Assembly: GCF_002906255.1 (NCBI RefSeq)
Contig: NZ_POTC01000029.1
Coordinates: 1 to 38,237, forward strand
Direction: 5' to 3'
Source: Novacetimonas maltaceti
GTDB taxonomy: Bacteria; Pseudomonadota; Alphaproteobacteria; Acetobacterales; Acetobacteraceae
Length of the DNA stretch: 38,237 nt
Made by a program: the position numbers and the translations under genes. Below are positions 26,116-33,987 of the stretch, piece by piece. The notes below the pieces were generated by a model. The model was not told where the DNA came from. It saw only the letters and a list, made by a program, of their open reading frames with translations, and did no database searches. The stretch's first letter is position 1. Each line of letters opens with the position of its first letter.

Positions 26116-27629
26116 GCGGTACGAAGGAAGACATCCCCGCCACCCCGGCCGGTCGCCTCGACCATGCGGAAGGCGCTTCCATCGCGCTGCGTTCGCACAC
26201 GCGCGAAGCCCAGCCGCGCGGTGCGGTGATCCACGGCGACCATCCGATCAACCAGGCCGAAGCCGCCGAACGCTTCATTGCCGCGCCCGAGCATGAGCGC
26301 ATGCATGATGCCCGCCTGTGGGACCTGCGCCAGAAGCGCGACCGGCAGATGCACGGGATCGAGGAATGGGAGGACCTGCGCAGGCTGGCGTCCGGGATCA
26401 AGGAACATGCGCTGACGCATCTCGACACCTATCTGGAACAGTTCGAGACCAACGCACGTGCCAACGGCATCCATGTCCACTGGGCGAAGGATGCGGATGA
26501 ACATAACGCCATCATCCTCTCGCTGCTGCAGGACCATGGTGTCACGCGCCTGATCAAAAGCAAGTCGATGCTGACGGAGGAATGCGGGTTCCGCGATTTC
26601 ATGGCCCGTTCCGGCGTGGACGTGGTCGAAACCGACCTGGGCGAGCGGATACAGCAGCTTGACCAGGAGGCCCCCAGCCATGTGGTCGTGCCCGCCGTGC
26701 ATAAGCTGCGCTCTGACGTGGCGGATGTCTTCGCCCGCACGCTGGGCACGGACCCGAACGACGATGACGTCCATTACCTGACCGAACAGCAGCGTGAAAA
26801 GACACGTCCCCTCATCCTGCAGGCGCAGGCAGGGCTGACGGGGGCGAACTTCGTTGTCGCGGAAACCGGCACCTTCGTCGTCTGCACGAACGAGGGCAAT
26901 GCCGACCTGTCCGCCAATACGCCCCCGTTGCAGATCGCATCAATCGGGATCGAGAAGGTCATCCCCAGGCTGGAGGACCTGCCGGTCTTCGTGCGCCTGC
27001 TGTCACGCAGTGCGCTGGGGTCGCCCATCACCCAGTATACCTCCCACTTCCGGGGGCCGCGACGCGGGGGCGAACTGCATGTGGTGCTGGTGGATAACGG
27101 ACGTTCCGAACGGCTGGGGATGGAGAAGTTCTGGACATCGCTCAAATGCATCCGCTGTGGCGCGTGCATGAATACCTGCCCCGTCTTCCGCCGCAGCGGC
27201 GGGCTCAGCTACGGGGCGACCTATGCCGGGCCGATCGGGCTGATCATCGACCCCACCTTCAACCGCCACCGCTACAGCAGCCTGCCCTTTTCCTCCACGC
27301 TTAACGGCAGTTGCACCAATGTCTGCCCGGTCAGGATCAATATCCACGAACAGATCGCGGACTGGCGCAGGGTCCTGTCGGAAACCCACGAACTGCCGCT
27401 GATGAAAAAGGCGATGATGCGTGAGGCCGGACAACTGCTGTCGCATCCCGCCCTGTACCGCGCCGCAATCGCCACGGCGGACAGCGCCCTGCGGCACCTG
27501 CCGCGTTTCATGGTCTATAACAGGTTCAACACGTGGGGACATGGGCGTGACGTGCCCACGCCGCCACGCCAGACCTTCCATGAATGGTATGCCACGAACC
27601 GCACGACACCAGAAGGAACGCCGCAATGA
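26112..27629 (+). CDS. lutB: L-lactate utilization protein LutB (LUD domain, 4Fe-4S)
   Basis: 505 aa. The N-terminal LUD domain (about residues 60-320) includes VAETGTFVVCTNEGNADLS. Ferredoxin-type cysteines follow in CIRCGACMNTCPVFR (about residue 346) and SCTNVCPVRINIH (about 400), then the LutB C-terminal tail. It carries electrons in the LutABC L-lactate oxidising complex. It overlaps lutA and lutC by the ATGA arrangement at both ends. Confidence 0.94.
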   Translation: MSGTKEDIPATPAGRLDHAEGASIALRSHTREAQPRGAVIHGDHPINQAEAAERFIAAPEHERMHDARLWDLRQKRDRQMHGIEEWEDLRRLASGIKEHALTHLDTYLEQFETNARANGIHVHWAKDADEHNAIILSLLQDHGVTRLIKSKSMLTEECGFRDFMARSGVDVVETDLGERIQQLDQEAPSHVVVPAVHKLRSDVADVFARTLGTDPNDDDVHYLTEQQREKTRPLILQAQAGLTGANFVVAETGTFVVCTNEGNADLSANTPPLQIASIGIEKVIPRLEDLPVFVRLLSRSALGSPITQYTSHFRGPRRGGELHVVLVDNGRSERLGMEKFWTSLKCIRCGACMNTCPVFRRSGGLSYGATYAGPIGLIIDPTFNRHRYSSLPFSSTLNGSCTNVCPVRINIHEQIADWRRVLSETHELPLMKKAMMREAGQLLSHPALYRAAIATADSALRHLPRFMVYNRFNTWGHGRDVPTPPRQTFHEWYATNRTTPEGTPQ

Positions 27630-28234
27630 GCAGCCGTGACGACATCCTGGCCCGCGTCCGCGCGCACCGGCCCGCAGCTGAGCGCGCCCTGCCGGAAATC
27701 CCGTTCTTTGACCCGCCTGCCGGGACGGACCTGCAGGCCATGTTTGCAAGGTCGTTCGTGCAGATGGGGGGCACGCTGCCGGACTGCGGGACGGCCGACC
27801 CGGTCGCGGTCGCACGACAGTTCGTCTCCACCGCGCGGGTCGTGTGTTCACGCGTGCCGGAAATACCGGGTAACCGCACCCTCACCGCCGACACCCCGCC
27901 CGCATCGCTGGCGGATGTCGATGTGGGGGTGGTCCGTGCCTCCTTTGGCGTGGCGGAAACCGGTTCGCTATGCCTGACGGAAACGGACCTGCTGGTCAAC
28001 ACGCTGGGATACCTGCCCCAGCACCTTGTCGTGCTGCTGGACCCCGCGCAGGTCGTCAGCAACCTCCACCGCGCCTACCAGCGGCCGGAATGGCGGTCGG
28101 GCCATTACGCCGTGCTGCACAGCGGGCCGTCCGCCACGGCGGACATCGAAGGGGTACTGGTCCATGGTGCGCAGGGGGTCCGTTCCCTGCGCCTGTTCTT
28201 CGTGCCCTGCCACGCCAGTACGGCTGCGGCATAG
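27626..28234 (+). CDS. lutC: L-lactate utilization protein LutC (LUD domain)
   Basis: 202-aa LUD (DUF162) protein. Motifs are MSSRDDILARVRAHRP at the start, VRASFGVAETGSLCLTETD in the middle and SGPSATADIEGVLVHGAQG then LRLFFV near the end. It completes the LutABC complex that oxidises L-lactate to pyruvate. ATG 27626 overlaps the lutB stop. It is the last gene before a convergent TetR gene; a modest hairpin lies at 28258. No lactate permease or LldR/LutR-type regulator gene accompanies the cluster. Confidence 0.93.
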   Translation: MSSRDDILARVRAHRPAAERALPEIPFFDPPAGTDLQAMFARSFVQMGGTLPDCGTADPVAVARQFVSTARVVCSRVPEIPGNRTLTADTPPASLADVDVGVVRASFGVAETGSLCLTETDLLVNTLGYLPQHLVVLLDPAQVVSNLHRAYQRPEWRSGHYAVLHSGPSATADIEGVLVHGAQGVRSLRLFFVPCHASTAAA

Positions 28235-28257
28235 CGACGAGGCAGGGACATGCCGCC

Positions 28258-28278
28258 CGCCATCAGGGCTGCATGGCG
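28258..28278. terminator. Weak hairpin between lutC and tetR
   Basis: CGCCAT (28258-28263) pairs with ATGGCG (28273-28278) around a 9-nt loop, followed by TTT on the plus strand. It sits in the convergent gap after lutC. Confidence 0.35.
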
Positions 28279-28298
28279 TTTCACCGGGCATGACCCTG

Positions 28299-28928
28299 TC
28301 AGCGCAGGGCGTCTTCGACCAGTTCCTCCAGCGTCATCCCGGCCCCGTCACGGGCAAGCAGCATCTCAAGGAACCCGTCAACCGCCAGCACGGCAAGGCC
28401 ATGCACCCGCCCCCACAGCGCGGCGCGTGTCCCGGCGCGGGTGCGTGATGCGTGGGGTTCGCCCAGCCCCCCGATGACCTGCGTCAGCATGTCCGAAGTC
28501 CGGCCTGACGCCTGTGCCAGCGCGGGCATGCCGCGATCAATGGCGTCGCTGCGGAACATGAGGGTAAACAGGCCGGGGTTGAGGATGGCGAAATGCACAT
28601 ACGCCATCCCGGTCGCATGCGCCCCCCTGTCCATGGCCGGTGCAAGGGTGGCGGCCAGTTCCTCATACCCTGTGGTTGCAAGCGCGCTGAGCAGTCCCGT
28701 CAGGTTTCCGAAATGCGGTGCCGCCGCCGCCGAAGACACGCCCGCGCGGCGCGTGATCGCGCGCAGTCCCAGCGCGGCAATGCCCTGCTCCTCCAGAATG
28801 TCGCGCGCCGCGCGCAGCAGCGCCACGCGCAGGTCGCCATGATGGTAGGCCGCCTTTCCGGCAGCGCGGCCCCGCGTGGCCCCGGAAGGCGACGGGGCGA
28901 GTACCATGCTGTCATGTGACCTTGACAT
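28299..28928 (-). CDS. TetR family transcriptional regulator
   Basis: 209 aa. The N-terminal HTH (about residues 28-72) reads YHHGDLRVALLRAARDILEE, then LGLRAITRRAGVSSAAAAPHF. The C-terminal domain resembles the WHG/TetR_C_33 type, with NPGLFTLMFRSDAIDRG and AALWGRVHGLAVLAVDG. Regulators of this kind usually repress a divergent neighbour and themselves and are released by a small hydrophobic ligand. The gene is divergent from a secreted lipase, and a perfect 15-bp palindrome lies between them. Start ATG 28928, alternatively ATG 28907. Confidence 0.88.
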   Translation of the reverse strand: MSRSHDSMVLAPSPSGATRGRAAGKAAYHHGDLRVALLRAARDILEEQGIAALGLRAITRRAGVSSAAAAPHFGNLTGLLSALATTGYEELAATLAPAMDRGAHATGMAYVHFAILNPGLFTLMFRSDAIDRGMPALAQASGRTSDMLTQVIGGLGEPHASRTRAGTRAALWGRVHGLAVLAVDGFLEMLLARDGAGMTLEELVEDALR

Positions 28929-28949
28929 CCGCTTTTCCCGATGGTCATT

Positions 28950-28964
28950 CTTAACACTGTTAAG
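28950..28964. promoter_or_regulatory. Palindromic operator between tetR and lipase genes
   Basis: CTTAACA-C-TGTTAAG is a perfect 7+1+7 palindrome in the 93-bp divergent gap, 21 bp from the tetR start and 57 bp from the lipase start. A perfect -35 box TTGACA (28922-28927) faces the lipase and a weak -10 CATTCT lies 18 bp further, so the palindrome would cover the -10 region and block transcription. This is the expected operator form for a TetR repressor. Confidence 0.6.
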
Positions 28965-29021
28965 TTCAAGCCTGCATGATGGTCAAGCAAAAAGCAGGCT
29001 GCCTTCCGGAAAGGATTCCGC

Positions 29022-30221
29022 GTGCGTTTTCCCCGCCCTGCCCGCACCATGGCCTGCCTTCTGGCGGGCCTGTGTCTTGCCGCCCTCCCCTCCCACGGCC
29101 ATGCGGCTGCCCCCGCCGCGCAAAGCGGCAGGCCCGGAACGCTCACGGCATCCGAAACCCTGCCCGAAGCCTTCAGCCTGCCGCATGCCGGGCGTGCCCT
29201 GCGCATCACATATCTTTCCACCAACGGCATCACCGGCAGTGGGCTGGTCCCCGTGACGGCGGAAATCATCCTCCCGCCGGGCAAGGCGCCCAAGGGGGGA
29301 TGGCCGATCGTCGCATGGGCGCACGGGACCGTCGGGGTGGCGGATCACTGCGCCCCGTCCGCCAATCCGTGGACCGATCGCAACAGGCGGTATCTGTCCG
29401 CATGGATGCAGCGCGGCTTTGCCGTGGTCGGAACCGATTATCAGGGGCTGGGCACCCCCGGCGTGCATGCCTATCTCGATACGCGGGTGGAGGCCTACAG
29501 CCTGCTTGACGGGGTGCGGGCCGCACTTTCCTCGGTCCCGGAACTGCGTAACAGGGTCATGATTGTCGGGCAGTCACAGGGGGGCGGGGCGGCATTTGCA
29601 TCCGCCGCGTTCGCGCCCGCCTATGCACCTGACATCGACATCCGTGGCACGGTTGCAACCGGCGTTCCGTATATCACGCCGGAACTCCTGAAACAGCTGA
29701 TGACAGCCTCCGCCACCCGGCAGCAGGGCGCGACATATGATCCGCTGATGGTCTATACGCTCTATCTTGCACAGGGGCTGGCCGGTTATGATCCGGCTTT
29801 CAGGCCGGAAGATGCCTTCTCGGCAAAGGCCCTGCCTGCCTATCAGGCGGCAGGCGATCTGTGCGTGTCGGAACTGACCGACACGGTGAAGGCCGCGGGC
29901 CTGAATTTCGGGAACTCGCTCGCACCGAATTTTGCAAAAACGCTGGCCCCTGCGCTGGCCGCAATGGCATATCCGACCCTGAAACTGGCCCAGCCGCTCT
30001 TCATCGGTACCGGTGAGCTTGACCACGATGTCCCCCCGCCATTGCAGTTCGGGCTGGTCAAGGCCGCATGCGCCGCGGGAACAACCGTGCAGGCCCATCT
30101 CTACAGGGGGCTGGACCATAGCCAGACGGTCAATGCATCCCTGCCGGATTCTGCTGCGTTTACACAGGCGGTCATGGCGGGCAGGCCCGTGACGCCGCAA
30201 TGCACACCAACCCCGCAGTAA
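29022..30221 (+). CDS. Exported alpha/beta hydrolase, secretory lipase (LIP) family
   Basis: 399 aa starting at GTG 29022, with AAAGGA about eight bases upstream. The signal peptide is MACLLAGLCLAALPSHGHAA-like (cleavage near AAAPA). The mature protein shows the LIP-type lipase pattern: WPIVAWAHGTVGVADHCAPS, FAVVGTDYQGLGTPGVHAYLD, nucleophile elbow MIVGQSQGGGAAFASA (Ser about residue 185), the late Asp in GTGELDHDVPPPLQFG and His in YRGLDHSQTVN. It probably hydrolyses esters or lipids outside the cytoplasm. It is divergent from, and probably repressed by, the TetR regulator. Confidence 0.82.
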   Translation: MRFPRPARTMACLLAGLCLAALPSHGHAAAPAAQSGRPGTLTASETLPEAFSLPHAGRALRITYLSTNGITGSGLVPVTAEIILPPGKAPKGGWPIVAWAHGTVGVADHCAPSANPWTDRNRRYLSAWMQRGFAVVGTDYQGLGTPGVHAYLDTRVEAYSLLDGVRAALSSVPELRNRVMIVGQSQGGGAAFASAAFAPAYAPDIDIRGTVATGVPYITPELLKQLMTASATRQQGATYDPLMVYTLYLAQGLAGYDPAFRPEDAFSAKALPAYQAAGDLCVSELTDTVKAAGLNFGNSLAPNFAKTLAPALAAMAYPTLKLAQPLFIGTGELDHDVPPPLQFGLVKAACAAGTTVQAHLYRGLDHSQTVNASLPDSAAFTQAVMAGRPVTPQCTPTPQ

Positions 30222-30304
30222 CACGTCCGGCCCGCGCGGATACCCCGGCCATGGGCGGCGGGTAACGACCGGCGCGCCGGGCATCCGCGCGGAAGGAGAC
30301 ATTG

Positions 30305-30949
30305 GTGCATACGCTCGATTTCAGTTCATGGCACAGCCTTCTTGTCACCCTGATCGGGCTGTCGCTGATTACGCTCATCGGCGTGGGGATCAGGCTGCTG
30401 ATGATGGTGGTCATCCAGCAGCGTCGCGAGCGCATGAACCGCCAGATCAACGAGCGGCTGCGCACCCTGATCGCAGCCTACCGGACGCTGGGTGGTTCCT
30501 TCACCGGTGACCTGGTGGTCGATCCGCGACATCGGCGGGAGTTGCGGGTGATGGCCGATACGGGAACAGAGCCGGACGGCGCATCGGAACGGACACGTCG
30601 TATCCGCGATGCCGTGGAGGCCGCGCTGTCGGACATCATCCTGCTCGGCACCGAGGAACAGGTCCGCCTCGCCGGGCAGGCCGCCCAGGAACTGGTGGCC
30701 GGGCAACGCGTGCACACGCATGCGCTGGTCATCTCACTGCGCGATTTCATCCGCAGGGCGCTTGACCTTGCCCCGATCCCGTCGGATCTCGCCATCCCGA
30801 TGCAGGGCCCGACCCGCATCCCGGCATCGGGCAACCGGGGAAAGGAAGATGGGAAAAAGGAAAAGGCTGAGGGGGGTGGCGGGGGCATGAACGGTGCCGG
30901 CGATGGTCTTTCAGCGGGAGAGGCCAGCAGCGACCATCATGATCCATGA
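30305..30949 (+). CDS. Conserved-looking membrane protein of unknown function
   Basis: 214 aa from GTG 30305, six bases after GGAAGGAG (TTG 30302 is also in frame). One membrane helix (about residues 9-38, LLVTLIGLSLITLIGVGIRLL) is followed by a basic stretch QQRRERMNRQINERLR, a mostly helical soluble part (RTLIAAYRTLGGSFTGDLVV, then IRDAVEAALSDIILLGTEEQ) and a low-complexity tail rich in Gly, Lys, Glu and Asp. I do not recognise the family. The soluble part probably lies in the cytoplasm. It converges on the cardiolipin synthase gene with a 32-bp gap, and could instead belong with the lipase upstream (83-bp gap). Confidence 0.75.
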   Translation: MHTLDFSSWHSLLVTLIGLSLITLIGVGIRLLMMVVIQQRRERMNRQINERLRTLIAAYRTLGGSFTGDLVVDPRHRRELRVMADTGTEPDGASERTRRIRDAVEAALSDIILLGTEEQVRLAGQAAQELVAGQRVHTHALVISLRDFIRRALDLAPIPSDLAIPMQGPTRIPASGNRGKEDGKKEKAEGGGGGMNGAGDGLSAGEASSDHHDP

Positions 30950-30981
30950 TCGACACAGGTGCCCCCGGATGACATGACCGT

Positions 30982-32427
30982 TCAGAGCACCGGCCCGACC
31001 ATCGCCAGCACATTGTTCCACAGCACCCGGTGAACCGGCCAGCGTATGACGTCATCAAGCGTCACGCGCGTGGATGCAGTCGTATAACTCTGTTGCCTTT
31101 CATGGACGGCGGCCGTGAAATCAGGATCCACCAGCAGGATATTGTTTTCAAAATTCAGGTCGAAACTGCGCCGGTCCAGATTTGCCGACCCGATCATGGT
31201 CATGTGGCCATCCACCGTCAGCGCCTTGGTATGCAGCAGGCCATGCGGGTATTCGTACACCATCACCCCGGCCTCCAGCAGTTCGCGGTAATAACTGCGG
31301 CTGGCACCGGCAACGATCCATGAGTCATTGCGCCGTGGCAGGGTCAGGACCGTTTTGACGCCGCGTCGCGCGGCGGCACACAGCGCGGCCTGTATGGGTT
31401 CGTCCGGCACGTAATAGGGCGTGGTGACCATCAGTTCCCGTGCCGCGGCATTCATGAGCGAAACGAAGACCTCCGGCATCGCCGCGTACCGCACCGCGGC
31501 ACTGGTGCCGATCACCTGTGCAACGAACCCCTCCCCCGTTGGCACGGTGGCGGACGCCAGCAGCGGTGTCAGGTCCTCGTCCGTATGGGCAATCCAGTCC
31601 GTTGCGAACAGGTGCTGGTTCTGCAACACGACCGGCCCTTCGAAACGCGCGACAAGGTCCACCCATGGTGCGAAGCGCGCCTTTACCCGGAATTGCGGGT
31701 CGGCGCAGTTCTGGCTGCCGCAATAGGTGATACGGTTGTCAATCACGACAATCTTGCGATGGTTGCGCATGTCGAAACGCCCGCGGAACGGACGTTGCAG
31801 GAGATTGCCGATCGGCAATGCACGCACGACCAGTACGCCCGCCGCCTGCATCTCTGCCCAGTGGTGGCTGTGGATCAGTCGCCGCGACCCGAGGTCATCG
31901 GCCATCACACGGCAGACGACACCCCGCGCCGCCGCGCGCTTGAGCGCATTGATGACCTTCATGCCGTTATTGTCCGACAGCCAGATGTAAAAGCTGATAT
32001 GGACATGTTCGCGTGCGGCATCGATGTCCGCGACCATCGCCGTGATCGCGGCATCGGAATCGTGCATGAGCGCTGCGCGGTTGCTGCCAATTGGCGGATA
32101 GCCACTGATCGACTGCCCGACCCGGAACAGGGGCGCCAGACGCGGCGGCAGGCCGAAATCATGTTCGGCGTCGATCAGGGCGTCATTCTTCTTGCCCGGA
32201 ACGGGCAGGTCCCGGATGGCCTTGTGGATACGCTGGACGATGCGTCCGTCAAGATGCGTTTCACCCAGCAGGAGATAGGCGATCATCCCGAGGACCGGCA
32301 GCGACCCGATAATGGCGACCCATGCCACGCGTGAGGCAGGTTCGCGATGCGGCCTTAGCAGTACCCGTCCGATGAACAGTAACTGGCACCCAAGGGTCGT
32401 CGCCGCACCAACCCAACCCCATTCCAT
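30982..32427 (-). CDS. cls: Cardiolipin synthase
   Basis: 481 aa. Two N-terminal membrane helices (TTLGCQLLFIGRVLL and AWVAIIGSLPVLGMIAYLLL) precede two phospholipase-D domains. Each has an HKD motif: HRKIVVIDNRITYCGSQN (about residue 224) and HTKALTVDGHMTMIGSANLD (about 396). The enzyme joins two phosphatidylglycerol molecules, or PG and PE, to make cardiolipin in the inner membrane. The length matches ClsA-type enzymes (about 480 aa). ATG 32427 starts it. It is followed downstream by the unknown membrane protein in convergent orientation. Confidence 0.93.
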   Translation of the reverse strand: MEWGWVGAATTLGCQLLFIGRVLLRPHREPASRVAWVAIIGSLPVLGMIAYLLLGETHLDGRIVQRIHKAIRDLPVPGKKNDALIDAEHDFGLPPRLAPLFRVGQSISGYPPIGSNRAALMHDSDAAITAMVADIDAAREHVHISFYIWLSDNNGMKVINALKRAAARGVVCRVMADDLGSRRLIHSHHWAEMQAAGVLVVRALPIGNLLQRPFRGRFDMRNHRKIVVIDNRITYCGSQNCADPQFRVKARFAPWVDLVARFEGPVVLQNQHLFATDWIAHTDEDLTPLLASATVPTGEGFVAQVIGTSAAVRYAAMPEVFVSLMNAAARELMVTTPYYVPDEPIQAALCAAARRGVKTVLTLPRRNDSWIVAGASRSYYRELLEAGVMVYEYPHGLLHTKALTVDGHMTMIGSANLDRRSFDLNFENNILLVDPDFTAAVHERQQSYTTASTRVTLDDVIRWPVHRVLWNNVLAMVGPVL

Positions 32428-32543
32428 GTCTTTCGCCCTGCCCTGAACCCGGTAACGCCTATGTTGGGTGGAATGGTATCGTGTGCATACCCTGCGGGCA
32501 ACATCCGTCCGTCCCCTCGTCCCGCAGGGCAGGGTTTACGGAA

Positions 32544-33230
32544 TCATCTGATGAAAAACTGGCGGTGATAGGCATACATATCACTGAAAAAGCACAGTTC
32601 CGGAGCGCCGAGCAGGATTTCGGGCACCGTGCGCCTCATGACATCCTGCCAGTGCAGCACGAAGCGCGTGAATTCCACCGCCTCGCGCTGCGAAAAGCCA
32701 CGGACCTGATAGGCAAGGGTCGTATGGAACACATACTGGTCGGCCAGGGGATCCTTCATCCCCATATGGGTCGCAAGTGCGTGGCGCAGTCCCGCCAGCA
32801 CCCGCCCCTGCGCGGGATCGGCCGGTTCCAGCCTGATATGGGGGACCTGCCCGTCACATGACGGGTCCGGCCTGGACGGCCGCATGCGGATGGGCAGGGC
32901 CAACCCGTAATCAAAGGTTTCAAGCCTGTTCCTGACCCACTCGTCGCATGACGGCATTGGTGTCGTGCGTGCAAGGGCACGGGGCCACGACGGTTGCGCG
33001 CGCCGTCCATCGTTCAGACCGTCCAGTACGGTCATGTGATAGCTTGACGGCGGAAGCAGCGCCAGTTTTGCACAAAAGTCCTGTGCCAGACTGTCACGGT
33101 ACATATCCAGCATGGCATTGAAAAATGAACTCTGCACGCCCTGTTGCGGCAGGTGGCAGATGATCGTGTTCCCGGCATAGGGCCGGGGGCGGCCATCAGG
33201 ATAAAATTTGTTCTGGTTCAGAAGCAGCAT
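32544..33230 (-). CDS. DUF1868 protein, 2H phosphoesterase-like
   Basis: 228 aa. The start MLLLNQNKFYPDGRPRPYAG and NTIICHLPQQ are typical of DUF1868. Two short His-x-Thr motifs at the right distance, SYHMTVLDG (about residue 65) and FHTTLAYQV (about 166), place it with the 2H phosphoesterase fold, whose members cleave cyclic phosphates or 2'-5' linkages. The real substrate of DUF1868 is unknown. ATG 33230 is preferred over 33278 by this alignment. It lies 116 bp upstream of cls on the same strand and may be co-transcribed with it. Confidence 0.75.
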   Translation of the reverse strand: MLLLNQNKFYPDGRPRPYAGNTIICHLPQQGVQSSFFNAMLDMYRDSLAQDFCAKLALLPPSSYHMTVLDGLNDGRRAQPSWPRALARTTPMPSCDEWVRNRLETFDYGLALPIRMRPSRPDPSCDGQVPHIRLEPADPAQGRVLAGLRHALATHMGMKDPLADQYVFHTTLAYQVRGFSQREAVEFTRFVLHWQDVMRRTVPEILLGAPELCFFSDMYAYHRQFFIR

Positions 33231-33311
33231 CGTGACCCCTGGCCTTGTTCCGTCTCCCGCACGGGAAAGGGACTGCACCTGTTTTCAGGGAAAACACAAT
33301 GCGCATGGGCC

Positions 33312-33341
33312 GGACGGCCGGGCATGATGCCCATCCCGTCC
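33312..33341. terminator. Nested hairpin after hsp20
   Basis: GGACGG and CCGTCC (33312-33341) enclose an inner GGGCAT-G-ATGCCC, giving a long stem, in the gap after the hsp20 stop. A run of six T lies about 11 bases past it on the plus strand, so the terminator form is better there than on the minus strand, where the gene is. Confidence 0.4.
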
Positions 33342-33363
33342 GACTGGCATATTTTTTCGGGTA

Positions 33364-33843
33364 TTAACCCGCCTTGATCTCGATCCTGCGCTCTGACGGC
33401 TTTACCGGTTCACGGCGCGGCAGGGAAATCTGCAGGACACCATTCTTGATGCTGGCGACGATGGCATCGGGATTGACATCTTCGGGCAGGTTGAAATGTT
33501 CCTCGAACGCACCGAAACTGCGGCCTGCGACATGCTGCTTCTGTTCGGTACCGGCAACCGGGCTTTTCTTCTCGCCCGAGATTGTCAGGACACCATTTGT
33601 CGTGCTCAGGCCAATATCCTTTTCCGAACAGCCCGGCACCTCGATATAGATATGGTATCCCGACGTATCCTCGGTAATGTCTGTCGCGCCCAGCCTGCCG
33701 GAACCAAACGTGTCCGGCGCGCGGTAATCTTCAATCAGCCTGCCGACCTGCCGCTGCAGCACCGCGAACGGATCTGCCACCCGCCCGTCACGGCTGCTGG
33801 AAGGGCGTTGCGGCACTGCGATGATTGTCGGACGCGTAATCAC
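33364..33843 (-). CDS. Small heat shock protein, Hsp20/alpha-crystallin family
   Basis: 159 aa. The alpha-crystallin domain occupies about residues 50-150: ATDITEDTSGYHIYIEVPG, LTISGEKKSPVAG, FGAFEEHFNLPEDVNPDAI and IKNGVLQISLPRREPVKP. It is an ATP-independent holdase that keeps damaged proteins soluble, in the IbpA/HspC manner. The start is GTG 33843, decided by a strong AGGAGG at 33850-33855. Just upstream is a 13-bp palindrome CCAGATCATCTGG (33866-33878), which may be a regulatory site or RNA structure; I could not identify a classical ROSE element or sigma-32 promoter. Confidence 0.9.
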   Translation of the reverse strand: MITRPTIIAVPQRPSSSRDGRVADPFAVLQRQVGRLIEDYRAPDTFGSGRLGATDITEDTSGYHIYIEVPGCSEKDIGLSTTNGVLTISGEKKSPVAGTEQKQHVAGRSFGAFEEHFNLPEDVNPDAIVASIKNGVLQISLPRREPVKPSERRIEIKAG

Positions 33844-33865
33844 GATATTCCTCCTGAAAGCATGG

Positions 33866-33878
33866 CCAGATCATCTGG
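33866..33878. promoter_or_regulatory. Palindrome in the hsp20 leader
   Basis: CCAGAT-C-ATCTGG is perfect and lies 11 bases upstream of the AGGAGG ribosome binding site. In RNA it could form a small stem beside the ribosome site, or in DNA serve as an operator. Function unknown. Confidence 0.3.
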
Positions 33879-33987
33879 TGCCCTCACTGTGGAATGGTGC
33901 ATGTCCCGATACAGTGACGCAGGTCAAACATGGCATGCCCCACGTTACGTCCAGATATACCTCATTTCTGAAACATAACGGTACATA

